64,000 nt of DNA, from positions 124,001 through 188,000 of the forward strand of contig JAFLVJ010000003.1 of the NCBI GenBank assembly GCA_022508375.1, written 5' to 3'. Numbering within the stretch: the first letter of the stretch is position 1; each line of letters starts with the position of its first letter. The notes under the pieces are model-generated. The model saw only the letters and a program-made list of their open reading frames with translations, had not been told where the DNA came from and did not search any database. Source of the DNA: Clostridiales bacterium. GTDB taxonomy: Bacteria; Bacillota; Clostridia; Christensenellales; CAG-314. A program made the position numbers and the translations under genes. This document shows, piece after piece, positions 34,511 through 42,369 of the stretch.

Positions 34511-35209
34511 TCAGATCGTGTCATTCTTAGTTACGTAAATACACTTGCACGTTTCAATGCAGAAACAACCGAGCATACCGCTCATCCACGTGCCCAAGTC
34601 GAGATGTACTTTGTAATAGTCGTCAATACTACTTCCTTTATGTTGAGGGCGTAAATAGGCAATAATCTTGCCGTCGCTTTGCTCAAGATAGCTAGTAGGC
34701 GTATGTCCGAAAAACACGCATTTACCGCCGTTCACTTGTACACTATGCTCTTTGAATTCTCTGTCATAAACAAGCTGTTCGGGAGTTGCTTTTTCAAGCG
34801 GTATAATCCGTCCTTCCCTGTCAAGCGGAACGCCTGCATGAACGCAAATAAAATCTTTCTCCTCAATGTAAAACGGCAAAGATTCAATCCAATCAACAAG
34901 CTCCCAATTGAGCATATCACTACCGTCAGGATAATATTGTTGCAATTGCGCCAAAACAGCGTCAAAGTCAGACGGAGAATTGCGCATAAGCCCCCAGTAG
35001 TATTTTAAGAAATCATACTCATGATTACCTAATATACATTTTGCATTGGGCATTTGATAAATCATCCTTGCAAGTTTAATTGAATTTTTGCCCTTATCAA
35101 TAATGTCACCGCAAATATAAATAGTATCACTTGGGGTGAAATTTATTTTATCTAGTAGCGCCACAAACAAGTCGTACTCGCCGTGTATGTCGGATATAAC
35201 GTACCTCAA
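34511..35209 (-). CDS. Metallophosphoesterase (PPP-type serine/threonine phosphatase family)
   Basis: This 232-aa protein has all signature motifs of calcineurin-like phosphoesterases: DIHG at 7-10, GDIIDKG at 34-40 and GNHE at 61-64, plus a late FGHTP and HAGVP for the remaining metal ligands. The size fits bacterial PrpA/Ap4A-hydrolase-like enzymes. It probably acts in the cytoplasm on phosphoproteins or dinucleotides. It is convergent with hppA and sits alone. I see no domain beyond the phosphatase. Confidence 0.9.
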   Translation of the reverse strand: MRYVISDIHGEYDLFVALLDKINFTPSDTIYICGDIIDKGKNSIKLARMIYQMPNAKCILGNHEYDFLKYYWGLMRNSPSDFDAVLAQLQQYYPDGSDMLNWELVDWIESLPFYIEEKDFICVHAGVPLDREGRIIPLEKATPEQLVYDREFKEHSVQVNGGKCVFFGHTPTSYLEQSDGKIIAYLRPQHKGSSIDDYYKVHLDLGTWMSGMLGCFCIETCKCIYVTKNDTI

Positions 35210-35363
35210 TGCTATCCCACCTTTTCACAATTTCTTGATGTTGCTTATTATAACACTTCTCGTTGCAATTGACAATCGCGTATCCACCGCCCCACTTAAT
35301 TACCAACTGCGTTGTCAATATTGCCGATGCAGCTCTAGACCTTACAACCTCTGCTCCAAACAA

Positions 35364-35390
35364 AAAACACCGTCTAACTGACAGTGTTTT
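35364..35390 (-). terminator. Terminator of the 206-aa membrane protein gene
   Basis: AAAACACTGTC and GACGGTGTTTT pair with one wobble, followed by T on the minus strand. Confidence 0.7.
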
Positions 35391-35450
35391 GTAAAAATAC
35401 AGCAACCTAAAACGACCGCTTTTGATAGATTTTGTGTGGGTTTAGTAAGT

Positions 35451-36071
35451 TCAACATAATTCGTGTAATATTTTATTTGCAGTCAATACTTCATCTTCAC
35501 CCAACACATCAGCATATTCTATTAGTATTTGTGATACTACGAATTCAGTCAATCTTTTTTTTATTATTAGTTTGGCTGCTTTTAATCTTTCCTCTTTCTC
35601 GTGAACAGAATAATTTTCTTCTATTACAATATCTCGTAACGGCAATCTTTTAATCTGTGAGTAATATTTTATAAAAAATTTAATTCCGCACCTTTCAGTT
35701 AGTTTTTTATACTGCGATAACCTTTTTTTGTATTCTCGCTCCTGTTGTTTGCGTAATCTTTCCTGCTCATAGTTTGGGTGCGCTTTTTCCCATTGATCTG
35801 CTTGGTTATATTTTTGTCCGTCTAAAGTCATTCTCACTGAAAATGCACAAATCGGAATAAGATAAAAAAAACCAAACCAATTATCTCCACTTTCAATCAT
35901 TTGTTTGTTGAATACAAGTACCATTAGAGCAATCAATGAAAATATATCAAATATGCTGGATACAACAATACGGATAATTAGCCATTTTTTTGTTTTTAAT
36001 TTAGCAAACATTGGATAAGCCATAACAAGTATAACAGCTATTAATGCACCCTTAAAAAAAACTTCTAACAT
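35451..36071 (-). CDS. Unrecognised membrane protein with basic coiled-coil tail
   Basis: This 206-aa protein has a GGAGAA site before its ATG. Hydrophobic segments are at about 5-22, 33-55 and 67-83. After these the sequence becomes highly charged and helical, with QERLRKQQEREYKKRLSQYK near 103-122, and continues soluble to the end. No family is recognised. The gene is richer in A+T than its neighbours and lies next to the tRNA-Val insertion, so it may belong to the same acquired stretch. Its promoter is not clear. Confidence 0.7.
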   Translation of the reverse strand: MLEVFFKGALIAVILVMAYPMFAKLKTKKWLIIRIVVSSIFDIFSLIALMVLVFNKQMIESGDNWFGFFYLIPICAFSVRMTLDGQKYNQADQWEKAHPNYEQERLRKQQEREYKKRLSQYKKLTERCGIKFFIKYYSQIKRLPLRDIVIEENYSVHEKEERLKAAKLIIKKRLTEFVVSQILIEYADVLGEDEVLTANKILHELC

Positions 36072-36413
36072 TTTACTTATTCTCCATAAAGATGATTACA
36101 AAAAAAATACGCCAACCGAAGTTGACGCATGAAAAACGCAAACTCCGATTGTCGCCAAACAAACTTTATACTGTACGCAATTGCATGCCCATATAAATGG
36201 AATTTGCATTTTTACCAAATTCTATTTTGAGCATGCGTGAAGAACTTTATATCAATAAAATAAAAATGTGCGTACTTCTCCTTGTATAATTAAGTTTGTT
36301 TGGCAAAGTAATTGTATCATATCGTGCGAAAATTGTCAATAACTACTATACACTACAAAAAAATGATAAAAAACAAAATTTAACACGATGGTTCGTTTTA
36401 GGCAAGCTGAGTG

Positions 36414-36554
36414 TCCAAACGGCAAAGAAGGGTTGCAGATTGTGGACTTTTAAATGCGAGTGCGACGGGAATGTACTGAACGTACATGACCGAGCGCGAG
36501 ACATGCAAAAAGGGCACAAGATGCGCCCTTATTTGCCGTTTGGTGGTAGAGATA
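36414..36554. repeat. Left copy (R1) of a 141-bp direct repeat at tRNA-Val
   Basis: R1 matches R2 (37581-37721) in about 137 of 141 bases, counted by eye. It holds a copy of the tRNA terminator hairpin (36512-36528) and ends with TGGTAGAGATA (36544-36554), the last 11 bases of tRNA-Val including CCA. Before it, GGTTCGTTTTAGG (36390-36402) is also shared with R2 (37442-37454). The rest of 36072-36413 is AT-rich with nothing recognised. Confidence 0.85.
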
Positions 36555-36648
36555 TCGCAACATAAAACGAGCCGTTTTGTAAGTTTATATGCACTTGTGA
36601 TTTGACATCAAGAAAAGGGGTGTGTGAAAGAAACCATTTTTTTAGTTC

Positions 36649-36677
36649 TTGACTATTTTGCTCATATATGCTATAAC
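36649..36677 (+). promoter_or_regulatory. Promoter of the HhH-GPD-like gene
   Basis: TTGACT (36649-36654) and TATAAC (36672-36677) have a 17-bp spacer, placed 27 bp before the ATG and just before AAAGGAG. Confidence 0.75.
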
Positions 36678-36703
36678 CAAGCAAAAAAGGAGAGTGAATT
36701 TTT

Positions 36704-37378
36704 ATGAGTGTTTCAAATGACAAAGTTGATTTATTTGCACAGTATTGTGTAGATAAATTGAACTTGGAATCTATTCGATACGATGATGAATACCAATCGT
36801 TATCAGTGTGTATATTAGATTGTATTTATTCTTTACGGGCACACTATTATAGTTGCGCTGTTCCACTTCTAAATAGATATGCTGCTAGATTTTTGCATGG
36901 CGACCGATTTGCGCCAAATGAAACATTAACGGATTTCATTGGAAATATCGAGATTGCTGGAGGATGTGTTGATTTCGCAAATAATTTACTAAAAAACCGA
37001 CAAGTACTAAATGGTGTGCTGAAATCAGAGGTTTGCTACAATCTTGCACAAAAATTAATTTCGATAAATATCAATACTTTACAGGATTTCCAAACATTTC
37101 AGGATATAGATTTATTGGAAAATACAATTCTTTCCGTTAGAGGTGTTGGATATGCAGCTCTTAACTATCTTTTCATGCTTGCAGGAGATCCAAACAGATG
37201 TAAACCTGATGTACATATACACAGATGTGTCAAAGAAGCTCTTACCTGTGATATAAATGATAGAGATTGTCAAGATTTGTTTTCACAAGTCATCGTAGTT
37301 CTTAATAAAAAATATCCTCAATTGACAATAAGAAAGCTTGACTATACAATTTGGAACATCTTTCAAGCACGTAAATAA
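36704..37378 (+). CDS. HhH-GPD DNA glycosylase-like protein in the tRNA-Val insertion
   Basis: This 224-aa all-helical protein starts behind AAAGGAG. Residues 140-160 (SVRGVGYAALNYLFMLAGD) read as a helix-hairpin-helix of the endonuclease III/HhH-GPD superfamily. KPDVHIHRC at 167-175 places Asp169 at the site of the catalytic Asp. The Lys of bifunctional lyases is replaced by Ala, and there is no 4Fe-4S Cys cluster. It may therefore be a monofunctional glycosylase or a degenerate DNA-binding relative. The N-terminal 130 residues are not recognised. Flanking direct repeats and low G+C mark it as recently acquired. A defence or mobile-element role is possible but unproven. Confidence 0.75.
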   Translation: MSVSNDKVDLFAQYCVDKLNLESIRYDDEYQSLSVCILDCIYSLRAHYYSCAVPLLNRYAARFLHGDRFAPNETLTDFIGNIEIAGGCVDFANNLLKNRQVLNGVLKSEVCYNLAQKLISININTLQDFQTFQDIDLLENTILSVRGVGYAALNYLFMLAGDPNRCKPDVHIHRCVKEALTCDINDRDCQDLFSQVIVVLNKKYPQLTIRKLDYTIWNIFQARK

Positions 37379-37461
37379 AATATATAATGCTCATTTCGCC
37401 CATCAGTAAGGACGGATTTAGTTGAAGAACCCGATACGGCTGGTTCGTTTTAGGTTTGTCT

Positions 37462-37482
37462 TGGTAGAGATAGTAGGATTCG
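37462..37482 (-). repeat. Partial second copy of the tRNA-Val 3' end
   Basis: These 21 bp are identical to 37711-37731, the last 21 bases of tRNA-Val with CCA, but continue into unrelated sequence. They look like an att-type scar from insertion at the tRNA gene. Confidence 0.75.
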
Positions 37483-37580
37483 TCCAAGCACAGCGCAGGT
37501 AAGTGAAGCGAAGCGGAACGCCACATCATTTCGTACTCCTGCTATCGGCAAAACAGCGCGACAAAATATGAAACAACGTT

Positions 37581-37721
37581 TCCAAACGGTGAAGAAGGGT
37601 TGCAGATTATGGACTTTTAAATGCGAGTGCGACGGGAATGTACTGAACGTACATGACCGAGCGCAAGACATGCAAAAAGGGCACAAGATGCGCCCTTATT
37701 TGCCGTTTGGTGGTAGAGATA
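37581..37721. repeat. Right copy (R2) of the 141-bp direct repeat
   Basis: R2 runs into the real tRNA-Val gene and includes its terminator (37679-37695). It also includes the ATGTAC-TGAAC-GTACAT palindrome (37638-37654), shared with R1 (36471-36487) and in altered form with 54012-54029. Confidence 0.85.
37679..37695 (-). terminator. Terminator of tRNA-Val
   Basis: On the minus strand, GGGCGCA and TGTGCCC form a hairpin followed by T5, 16 bp after the tRNA 3' end. Confidence 0.8.
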
Positions 37722-37787
37722 GTAGGATTCGAACCTACGACCTCTCGCATGTGAAGCGAGCGCTCTAACCAACTGAGCTATACCTCC
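37711..37787 (-). tRNA. tRNA-Val (anticodon CAC)
   Basis: The 77-nt gene has a 7-bp acceptor stem (GGAGGTA with TATCTCT, two G-U pairs), a D-arm with AGCTCAGTTGG, an anticodon stem CTCGC/GCGAG with loop TTCACAT, a T-arm GTAGG-TTCGAAT-CCTAC, and encoded CCA. Anticodon CAC reads GTG. It is the apparent insertion target of the small element to its left. Confidence 0.95.
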
Positions 37788-37958
37788 GTATTCAAGTTTA
37801 ATTATATTATATTCACGCGTGAAAACAATATAGTATGTAACGTCAATATTCGTTACAACTATATCTTACTTCACCATCGAAGAGCGCATTTGTCAAATAC
37901 AAATACGCATGTTACACCATTGTTTAGATTGATTGATACCCGTAAAGCCGATTACAAA

Positions 37959-38168
37959 TTAGTAGTTGTGTTCTTCCAGTGTATCAACGTCAATAGAATG
38001 CGCCTTGCAGAACTCGGCAAAAGCCTTTTGCGCGCCGTAGTTAGGCTTGCATCTGCCAGATTCCCAACGGTTTACGGTTGCGAAAGCAACGCCCAATTCC
38101 TTAGCCATCATTTCTTGACTGAGGTACAGTTTTTTTCTGACAGTTTTTACCTTATCTCTGAATTCCAT
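37959..38168 (-). CDS. Small XRE-family HTH regulator
   Basis: This 69-aa protein is a single helix-turn-helix domain. LSQEMMAKELGVAFATVNRW is the two-helix core, followed by ESGRCKP, as in Cro/CI-type and plasmid-type repressors. It has no ligand or dimerisation domain beyond the short C-terminal helix. An AGGAG site precedes the ATG. The 256-bp gap upstream has a 19-bp perfect inverted repeat (38287-38305) and a CAAGTACTTG palindrome that may be its operators. It lies between the tRNA-Val insertion and the chromate transporter genes, so it could serve either or itself. Confidence 0.88.
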   Translation of the reverse strand: MEFRDKVKTVRKKLYLSQEMMAKELGVAFATVNRWESGRCKPNYGAQKAFAEFCKAHSIDVDTLEEHNY

Positions 38169-38286
38169 TGTTTACTCCTCGCTGTTTCAATTCCTCTTGT
38201 AAACATGTAAAGCAAGTTTTGTGCTCGTATTATATCTTCGACGGCAACGAAAACTAACATTTTCGTCCCGCGACTTACGTCGTATT

Positions 38287-38305
38287 GTTTTACAAATTGT
38301 AAAAC
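38287..38305. promoter_or_regulatory. Inverted repeat, possible XRE operator
   Basis: GTTTTACAA-A-TTGTAAAAC is a perfect 9-bp inverted repeat with one central base, 119 bp upstream of the XRE gene. Confidence 0.45.
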
Positions 38306-38424
38306 GCCGTTTCGATGTAATAACTCATTCACAAGTACTTGCAAGCAAACTTGTTCATTCGCATTATAACATATCTGTAAAGATTTTGCAACACTTATTT
38401 TACAGAAAAATTCTAAACAGTGTT

Positions 38425-39060
38425 TTATTGCTCAACGTTAAACACTCCAAACACCACTATTCCTACCACTGCCGATAACAAAATAAGGTAAATGGGGTGG
38501 ATTTTTTTACGTTTGATCCTGATTTGCGACAGACCTGCGACAACCGCTACGATAATCAGCGATACCCAGTTAAATTGCGAAAAACCTTCGGCGTTGATGC
38601 TTTGGAAATTGAGGTTAGGCAAAATTACCTTGCAACCGACAGTCAATACCGCTGCTAAAATCAATCCCACGACAACGGGTTTTACACCGCGCAACGCGCC
38701 CTGAACCAACTTGGACGATTGAAACTTTTGAAACAGGACAGTAACAATAATTATGATTATTAACGACGGAAGCACCACCGCAACGGTCGCAACGATAGAA
38801 CCGAGTATTCCTCCAAACACGCCAAGCTCCGTTGACGACCCTACCATGTTACCTACAAATGTAGCAAGATTGATTGCAAAAGGTCCGGGAGTGGACTCGG
38901 CAATACCGACAAAGTTGTAAAGTTGATCTTCGGTGAGCCAACCGTGCTTGAGTACAATTTGCTTTACAGGCGTTAGCATTGCGTAACCGCCACCTATTGT
39001 AAACAGTCCTATCTTGAAGTACTCCCAAAACAGCGTGAGGTAAGTCATAAACGTACTCAT
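38425..39060 (-). CDS. Chromate transporter half protein (CHR family), second subunit
   Basis: This 211-aa membrane protein has the half-size CHR pattern: FKIGLFTIGGGYAMLTPV near 15-32, then LYNFVGIAESTPGPFAINLATFVG and a glycine-rich second helix. Bacterial CHR proteins of this size work as pairs and are proposed to exchange chromate for sulfate. The real substrate in an anaerobe may be another anion. It overlaps the partner gene (39057-39782) by 4 bp. The C-terminus ends in FGVFNVEQ. Confidence 0.92.
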   Translation of the reverse strand: MSTFMTYLTLFWEYFKIGLFTIGGGYAMLTPVKQIVLKHGWLTEDQLYNFVGIAESTPGPFAINLATFVGNMVGSSTELGVFGGILGSIVATVAVVLPSLIIIIIVTVLFQKFQSSKLVQGALRGVKPVVVGLILAAVLTVGCKVILPNLNFQSINAEGFSQFNWVSLIIVAVVAGLSQIRIKRKKIHPIYLILLSAVVGIVVFGVFNVEQ

Positions 39061-39782
39061 TGTTCGTCACCTCCGTCGTTGTTGATAACTTCATTACCGT
39101 CGGCGTCAACGTGCTCTGTTTTATCAACGACCTCTTCAGGTTCGTCCAAACGCTCCGACTGTTCGAGCGGAAGTTGTTTTTTCTTGGAAATGTAATCGGC
39201 AATAAACGTGTAAATAATACCAAGCGCTCCGCCAATCAATATGATAAAGATTACGTCGAAGTTGGTAAACAATGCTACGGCAAACGCAGCGGGCATAATT
39301 ATTGCCGAAAACCAACCCCATTGTACCTGTTTAGCCATTTTTACAAACGCGTTTACCACCAAGACGGTAACGCACGCTTGTATTCCCGTAAACGCCGCCT
39401 GATACCAACGGTTGCCTTCAAACGCTGCGATAAAAAAGCTTAGCGCCGTAATAATCACAAAGGACGGCAACACAACGCCAAGGGTAGCAACGATCGCGCC
39501 TAAGACACCGCGCACGCGGAAGCCTACCGACGTAGCTGTGTTAACGGCAATTACTCCCGGGGTGGACTCGGCAATTACAAGCATGTCCAGCATATCCTGC
39601 GAAGTTATCCAACCGCGCTTAGATACCAGTTCCTCTTCCAATATGGCAATCATGGCGTATCCGCCGCCAAATGTGAACAGACCCGTTTTAAAGAAGGTGA
39701 TAAACAGCGCCCACAAACTGACCCGTTTGCTTACGGTTTGTATTTCGCCTGTATTTTGTTGTGATTTATTTGTTTTCTTCAT
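39057..39782 (-). CDS. Chromate transporter half protein (CHR family), first subunit
   Basis: This 241-aa protein has FFKTGLFTFGGGYAMIAIL near 29-47 and MLVIAESTPGVIAVNTATSVG, the same core as its partner. It has a longer acidic C-terminal tail (EEVVDKTEHVDADGNEVIN) exposed to one side of the membrane. It pairs with the 211-aa half encoded immediately downstream with a 4-bp overlap. Two antiparallel halves together would make the full-length transporter. It is preceded by the radical SAM gene by 16 bp, so the three could be co-transcribed. Confidence 0.92.
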   Translation of the reverse strand: MKKTNKSQQNTGEIQTVSKRVSLWALFITFFKTGLFTFGGGYAMIAILEEELVSKRGWITSQDMLDMLVIAESTPGVIAVNTATSVGFRVRGVLGAIVATLGVVLPSFVIITALSFFIAAFEGNRWYQAAFTGIQACVTVLVVNAFVKMAKQVQWGWFSAIIMPAAFAVALFTNFDVIFIILIGGALGIIYTFIADYISKKKQLPLEQSERLDEPEEVVDKTEHVDADGNEVINNDGGDEQ

Positions 39783-39798
39783 TATTACTGCTTTTTGT

Positions 39799-40710
39799 TT
39801 ATTTACTGAACCTATGGGGTGAATTTTTTAGGGCATACACTACCGTTTCGTCGCTGAACTCGGGAAGATAGTCCACCGTTGCGGAAGCAACGTCCTGCGA
39901 AAATCCGTTACTAAGTCCCACGTTAAAAAAGTACTGCCTTACGCTTTCGTACTCGTGTTTGTGTAGCCTTCGGTTGAGTTGCGGGAACATGTCGTCCTGT
40001 CGCGCCGGAAAATACTGCGACATAAGACTTACGTATATGCTCTTGTCGAAATGGGCAATCCAATCTAACACCAGCTTACTGTCCTCAACAAAAGACGGCA
40101 ACACAAGGTGACGGATAATAACTCCCTTTGTCATGTAACCTTGACTGTCAAATACATCCTTGCTTTGCTGACGGCGCATTTCGGTAATTGCCGCGGTCGC
40201 CACTTCGAAGTAATCCGATACGCCGGCAAGCTGAGCGGAAACCTCCTCGGAACAAAACTTCAAGTCCGGCATATAGACGTCAACAAGACCGTTAAGCTCG
40301 TTCAACGCAGATAACTTTTCGTATGCGCTCGTGTTGTACACTACCGGAATACTAAGATACGGCTTGGCAAGCCGAAGCGCTTGCGCAATCTTATCGGAAA
40401 AATGCGTTGGGGTTACAAGATTGATGTTTTTCCACCCCATGTCCTGCACGTACAAAAAGATATCCGAAAGTTCTTCCACAGTAACGTTGACTCCGTGTGG
40501 CACAACGGAAATATCGTAGTTTTGGCAAAATCGGCAATGGAGATTGCACCCTGCAAAAAATACAGTTCCGCTACCGCCGTCGCCCGATATACAAGGTTCT
40601 TCCCAGTCGTGCCGAGCAACGCGTGATACGACAATACCGTCGGTTCGGCATACGCCTTGTCTAACGGTTCTATCAACGTTGCAATTTCGCGGGCATAGGT
40701 TACACTTCAT
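39799..40710 (-). CDS. Radical SAM protein, PFL-activase-like (PflX/COG1313 type)
   Basis: This 303-aa protein has the N-terminal Cys set of the PflX-like group (CNLCPRNCNVDR, then GVCRTD) and the radical SAM motif CNLHCRFC in FFAGCNLHCRFCQNYD. FSDKIAQALRLAKPYLSIPV and VVYNTSAYEKL fit the TIM barrel. It probably activates a glycyl-radical enzyme or modifies a small molecule; the partner is unknown. I place the start at the ATG at 40710 because a TTGTCA-17-TATTAT promoter puts the transcription start at that base. Two in-frame ATG codons upstream overlap the promoter and lack ribosome sites. Confidence 0.88.
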   Translation of the reverse strand: MKCNLCPRNCNVDRTVRQGVCRTDGIVVSRVARHDWEEPCISGDGGSGTVFFAGCNLHCRFCQNYDISVVPHGVNVTVEELSDIFLYVQDMGWKNINLVTPTHFSDKIAQALRLAKPYLSIPVVYNTSAYEKLSALNELNGLVDVYMPDLKFCSEEVSAQLAGVSDYFEVATAAITEMRRQQSKDVFDSQGYMTKGVIIRHLVLPSFVEDSKLVLDWIAHFDKSIYVSLMSQYFPARQDDMFPQLNRRLHKHEYESVRQYFFNVGLSNGFSQDVASATVDYLPEFSDETVVYALKNSPHRFSK

Positions 40711-40716
40711 GTGGAT

Positions 40717-40745
40717 ATAATAACTCATTTGAGAAAAATTGACAA
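40717..40745 (-). promoter_or_regulatory. Promoter of the radical SAM gene, predicting a leaderless mRNA
   Basis: On the minus strand, TTGTCA (40740-40745) and TATTAT (40717-40722) have a 17-bp spacer. The expected transcription start, 7 bp beyond the -10 box, is base 40710, the A of the chosen ATG. Confidence 0.6.
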
Positions 40746-40823
40746 GCAAAAAGAAAAAGGGGCAAGCTGTTGATTATATGTACAGATGTGCAAACATAAA
40801 ATATCGCCAAGGAGAACGGCTAA

Positions 40824-41501
40824 ATGTTTACGGCACTATTTGCATTACTAAGACGGTTGTTTTTCATGACGGGATATTTCAGCAACGGAAGTTATCCGCA
40901 GCCGTTAAGTCCCGAGGAAGAAGCCGAATGCTTGGCTCGTTTCAAGGCAGGCAGTAAAGCCGCCCGAGATAAGCTCATAACCCACAACATGCGACTTGTG
41001 GCGCACATTGCCAAAAAGTACGGCAAAAACGATGTAGATGACCTTATTTCAATCGGTTCAATCGGGCTTATCAAGGGTGTGGAAAGCTACTCCACCGAAA
41101 AGGGCACTACCTTGGCGACATACCTTGCACGTTGCATCGAAAACGAAATCCTGATGGCATTGCGTTCCAACAAGCGTTACGCTAACACGGTGTATTTGCA
41201 AAATACGCTTGGAGTGGATAACGACGGAAACGAATACACCTTGATGGACGTACTGGCGGTAAAGGAGGACAGCGTATTTCATCAAGCGGAAATGTCCATT
41301 CTCAAACAAAACCTACTAAAGATAATTCGCGAACATCTGAGTGAAAGGGAGCAAAAAATTATCCTTATGCGATACGGCCTTGAGGAAAACTCCACCCCAA
41401 TGACGCAACTGGAAACGGCAAAAAAATTGGGAATAAGCCGTAGCTACATTTCGCGCATAGAGACGCGCGCACTGGAAAAGATGAGACAATACCTCGAATA
41501 G
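40824..41501 (+). CDS. sigK: Sporulation sigma factor K (with pro-sequence)
   Basis: This 225-aa sigma-70 family factor directs late mother-cell transcription in sporulation. The body matches sigma-K: YPQPLSPEEEAECLARF, LITHNMRLVAHIAKKY, DLISIGSIGLIKGVESYS, ATYLARCIENEILM and the region 4 helix LGISRSYISRIETRALEKM. The first 17-20 residues (MFTALFALLRRLFFMTG) are hydrophobic, like the B. subtilis pro-sequence, so membrane-linked processing by a SpoIVFB-type protease is expected. The gene is continuous, with no skin-type element. AAGGAG precedes the ATG. A possible sigma-E-like -10 (CATAAAAT) is near 40795. Confidence 0.92.
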   Translation: MFTALFALLRRLFFMTGYFSNGSYPQPLSPEEEAECLARFKAGSKAARDKLITHNMRLVAHIAKKYGKNDVDDLISIGSIGLIKGVESYSTEKGTTLATYLARCIENEILMALRSNKRYANTVYLQNTLGVDNDGNEYTLMDVLAVKEDSVFHQAEMSILKQNLLKIIREHLSEREQKIILMRYGLEENSTPMTQLETAKKLGISRSYISRIETRALEKMRQYLE

Positions 41502-41515
41502 TTTAACCAAAAAAA

Positions 41516-41545
41516 ACTCCGCGTAATATACGCGGAGTTTTTTAT
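41516..41545. terminator. Bidirectional terminator between sigK and the 74-aa gene
   Basis: AACTCCGCG and CGCGGAGTT form a hairpin with A7 before and T7 after, so it works on both strands for two convergent genes. Confidence 0.9.
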
Positions 41546-41554
41546 GTAGCTTGA

Positions 41555-41779
41555 TTAGATGTTGAGCAAACGAAGAATGTGCTTGCTGAAAATCATCATG
41601 ATAAGGTCGATCAACCAGATAATCCAACAACCAAGGAAGATACGAAGGATACCAGCAACAATCTTACCTTCGCTAAATCTGGTGATAACACCAAGAATCC
41701 AGCTTGTAACGGGGATGATTGCGAGAATCAAACTTACAATGTACGGAAGACCGAAATAATCTCCACCTCTTTTTGCCAT
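41555..41779 (-). CDS. Small two-segment membrane protein
   Basis: This 74-aa protein has a very strong AGGAGG site. Hydrophobic segments cover about 12-33 and 43-64, with a charged loop (TRFSEGK) between. The N-terminus MAKRGGDYFG is basic and glycine-rich. It is similar in shape to other short hypothetical membrane proteins of Clostridia, but no named family is certain. It is convergent with sigK, and its own promoter must lie in the gap before the ProX gene. Function unknown. Confidence 0.75.
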   Translation of the reverse strand: MAKRGGDYFGLPYIVSLILAIIPVTSWILGVITRFSEGKIVAGILRIFLGCWIIWLIDLIMMIFSKHILRLLNI

Positions 41780-41874
41780 AATTAGAGACCTCCTAAAAAT
41801 TTTTGGCTGTATATATTATACAACAATGACGGTCTATTTGCAACAGGTAATTGAAAAAAAAAGTAATTTTTTTG

Positions 41875-42369
41875 TTATTTTACAACGATAACGCGTTTTC
41901 GGATACTTTCAAGAAAATTTCTCAGTCCGTTTGACGACAGCACTACCGTCGCCGTGTTGTCGCAAGGGTGAAACTTGACCTTGGGCGCATTCCACACTTG
42001 TTGGTCTATCAAAAGCGGCACCGAATAGCCCTCTCTTTCGTTGAGAAAGGCAAATGGCGATACGCTACCGCGATGAACCTGCAAATCCTCAAATAGCTTA
42101 TCCTCGGTTGCAAATTCAAACTTGGCGCATCCTACGTAGCTTGCAAGTCCGCGCATGTTGGCGCGTTTGTCCGCGGGCAGCACCACCAAGTAAAAGTTGT
42201 CGCTCTTTTTGTCCTTGACGTACAGCGACTTACATGACATACATCCGTCAACATGAATAACCCTAGCCGATTCCTCGGTGGTAACGACTGCCTCGTGCCG
42301 TAACAGCTCGTAGCTTACGCCTATACTGTCAAGATAACTTGTTACTTTGTTTATCATAGTCTCGGGCAT
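41875..42369 (-). CDS. YbaK/ProX-type aminoacyl-tRNA deacylase
   Basis: This 164-aa protein starts at the ATG at 42369, which overlaps the TAA of the upstream gene (TAATG), so it is translationally coupled. It has the YbaK/EbsC editing-domain pattern: LRHEAVVTTEESARVIHVDG, the KSLYVKD strand, VLPADKRANM with the conserved Lys, and HRGSVSPFAFLNE near residue 105. Such free-standing domains hydrolyse mischarged tRNA, for example Ala-tRNA-Pro or Cys-tRNA-Pro. It acts in the cytoplasm. The longer upstream frame is coding sequence of the membrane protein in another frame. Confidence 0.9.
   Translation of the reverse strand: MPETMINKVTSYLDSIGVSYELLRHEAVVTTEESARVIHVDGCMSCKSLYVKDKKSDNFYLVVLPADKRANMRGLASYVGCAKFEFATEDKLFEDLQVHRGSVSPFAFLNEREGYSVPLLIDQQVWNAPKVKFHPCDNTATVVLSSNGLRNFLESIRKRVIVVK

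Noticed and set aside
38147-38344. A 65-codon minus-strand frame overlapping the XRE start
   Set aside because: No ribosome site; it runs through the probable operator region and overlaps the XRE gene.
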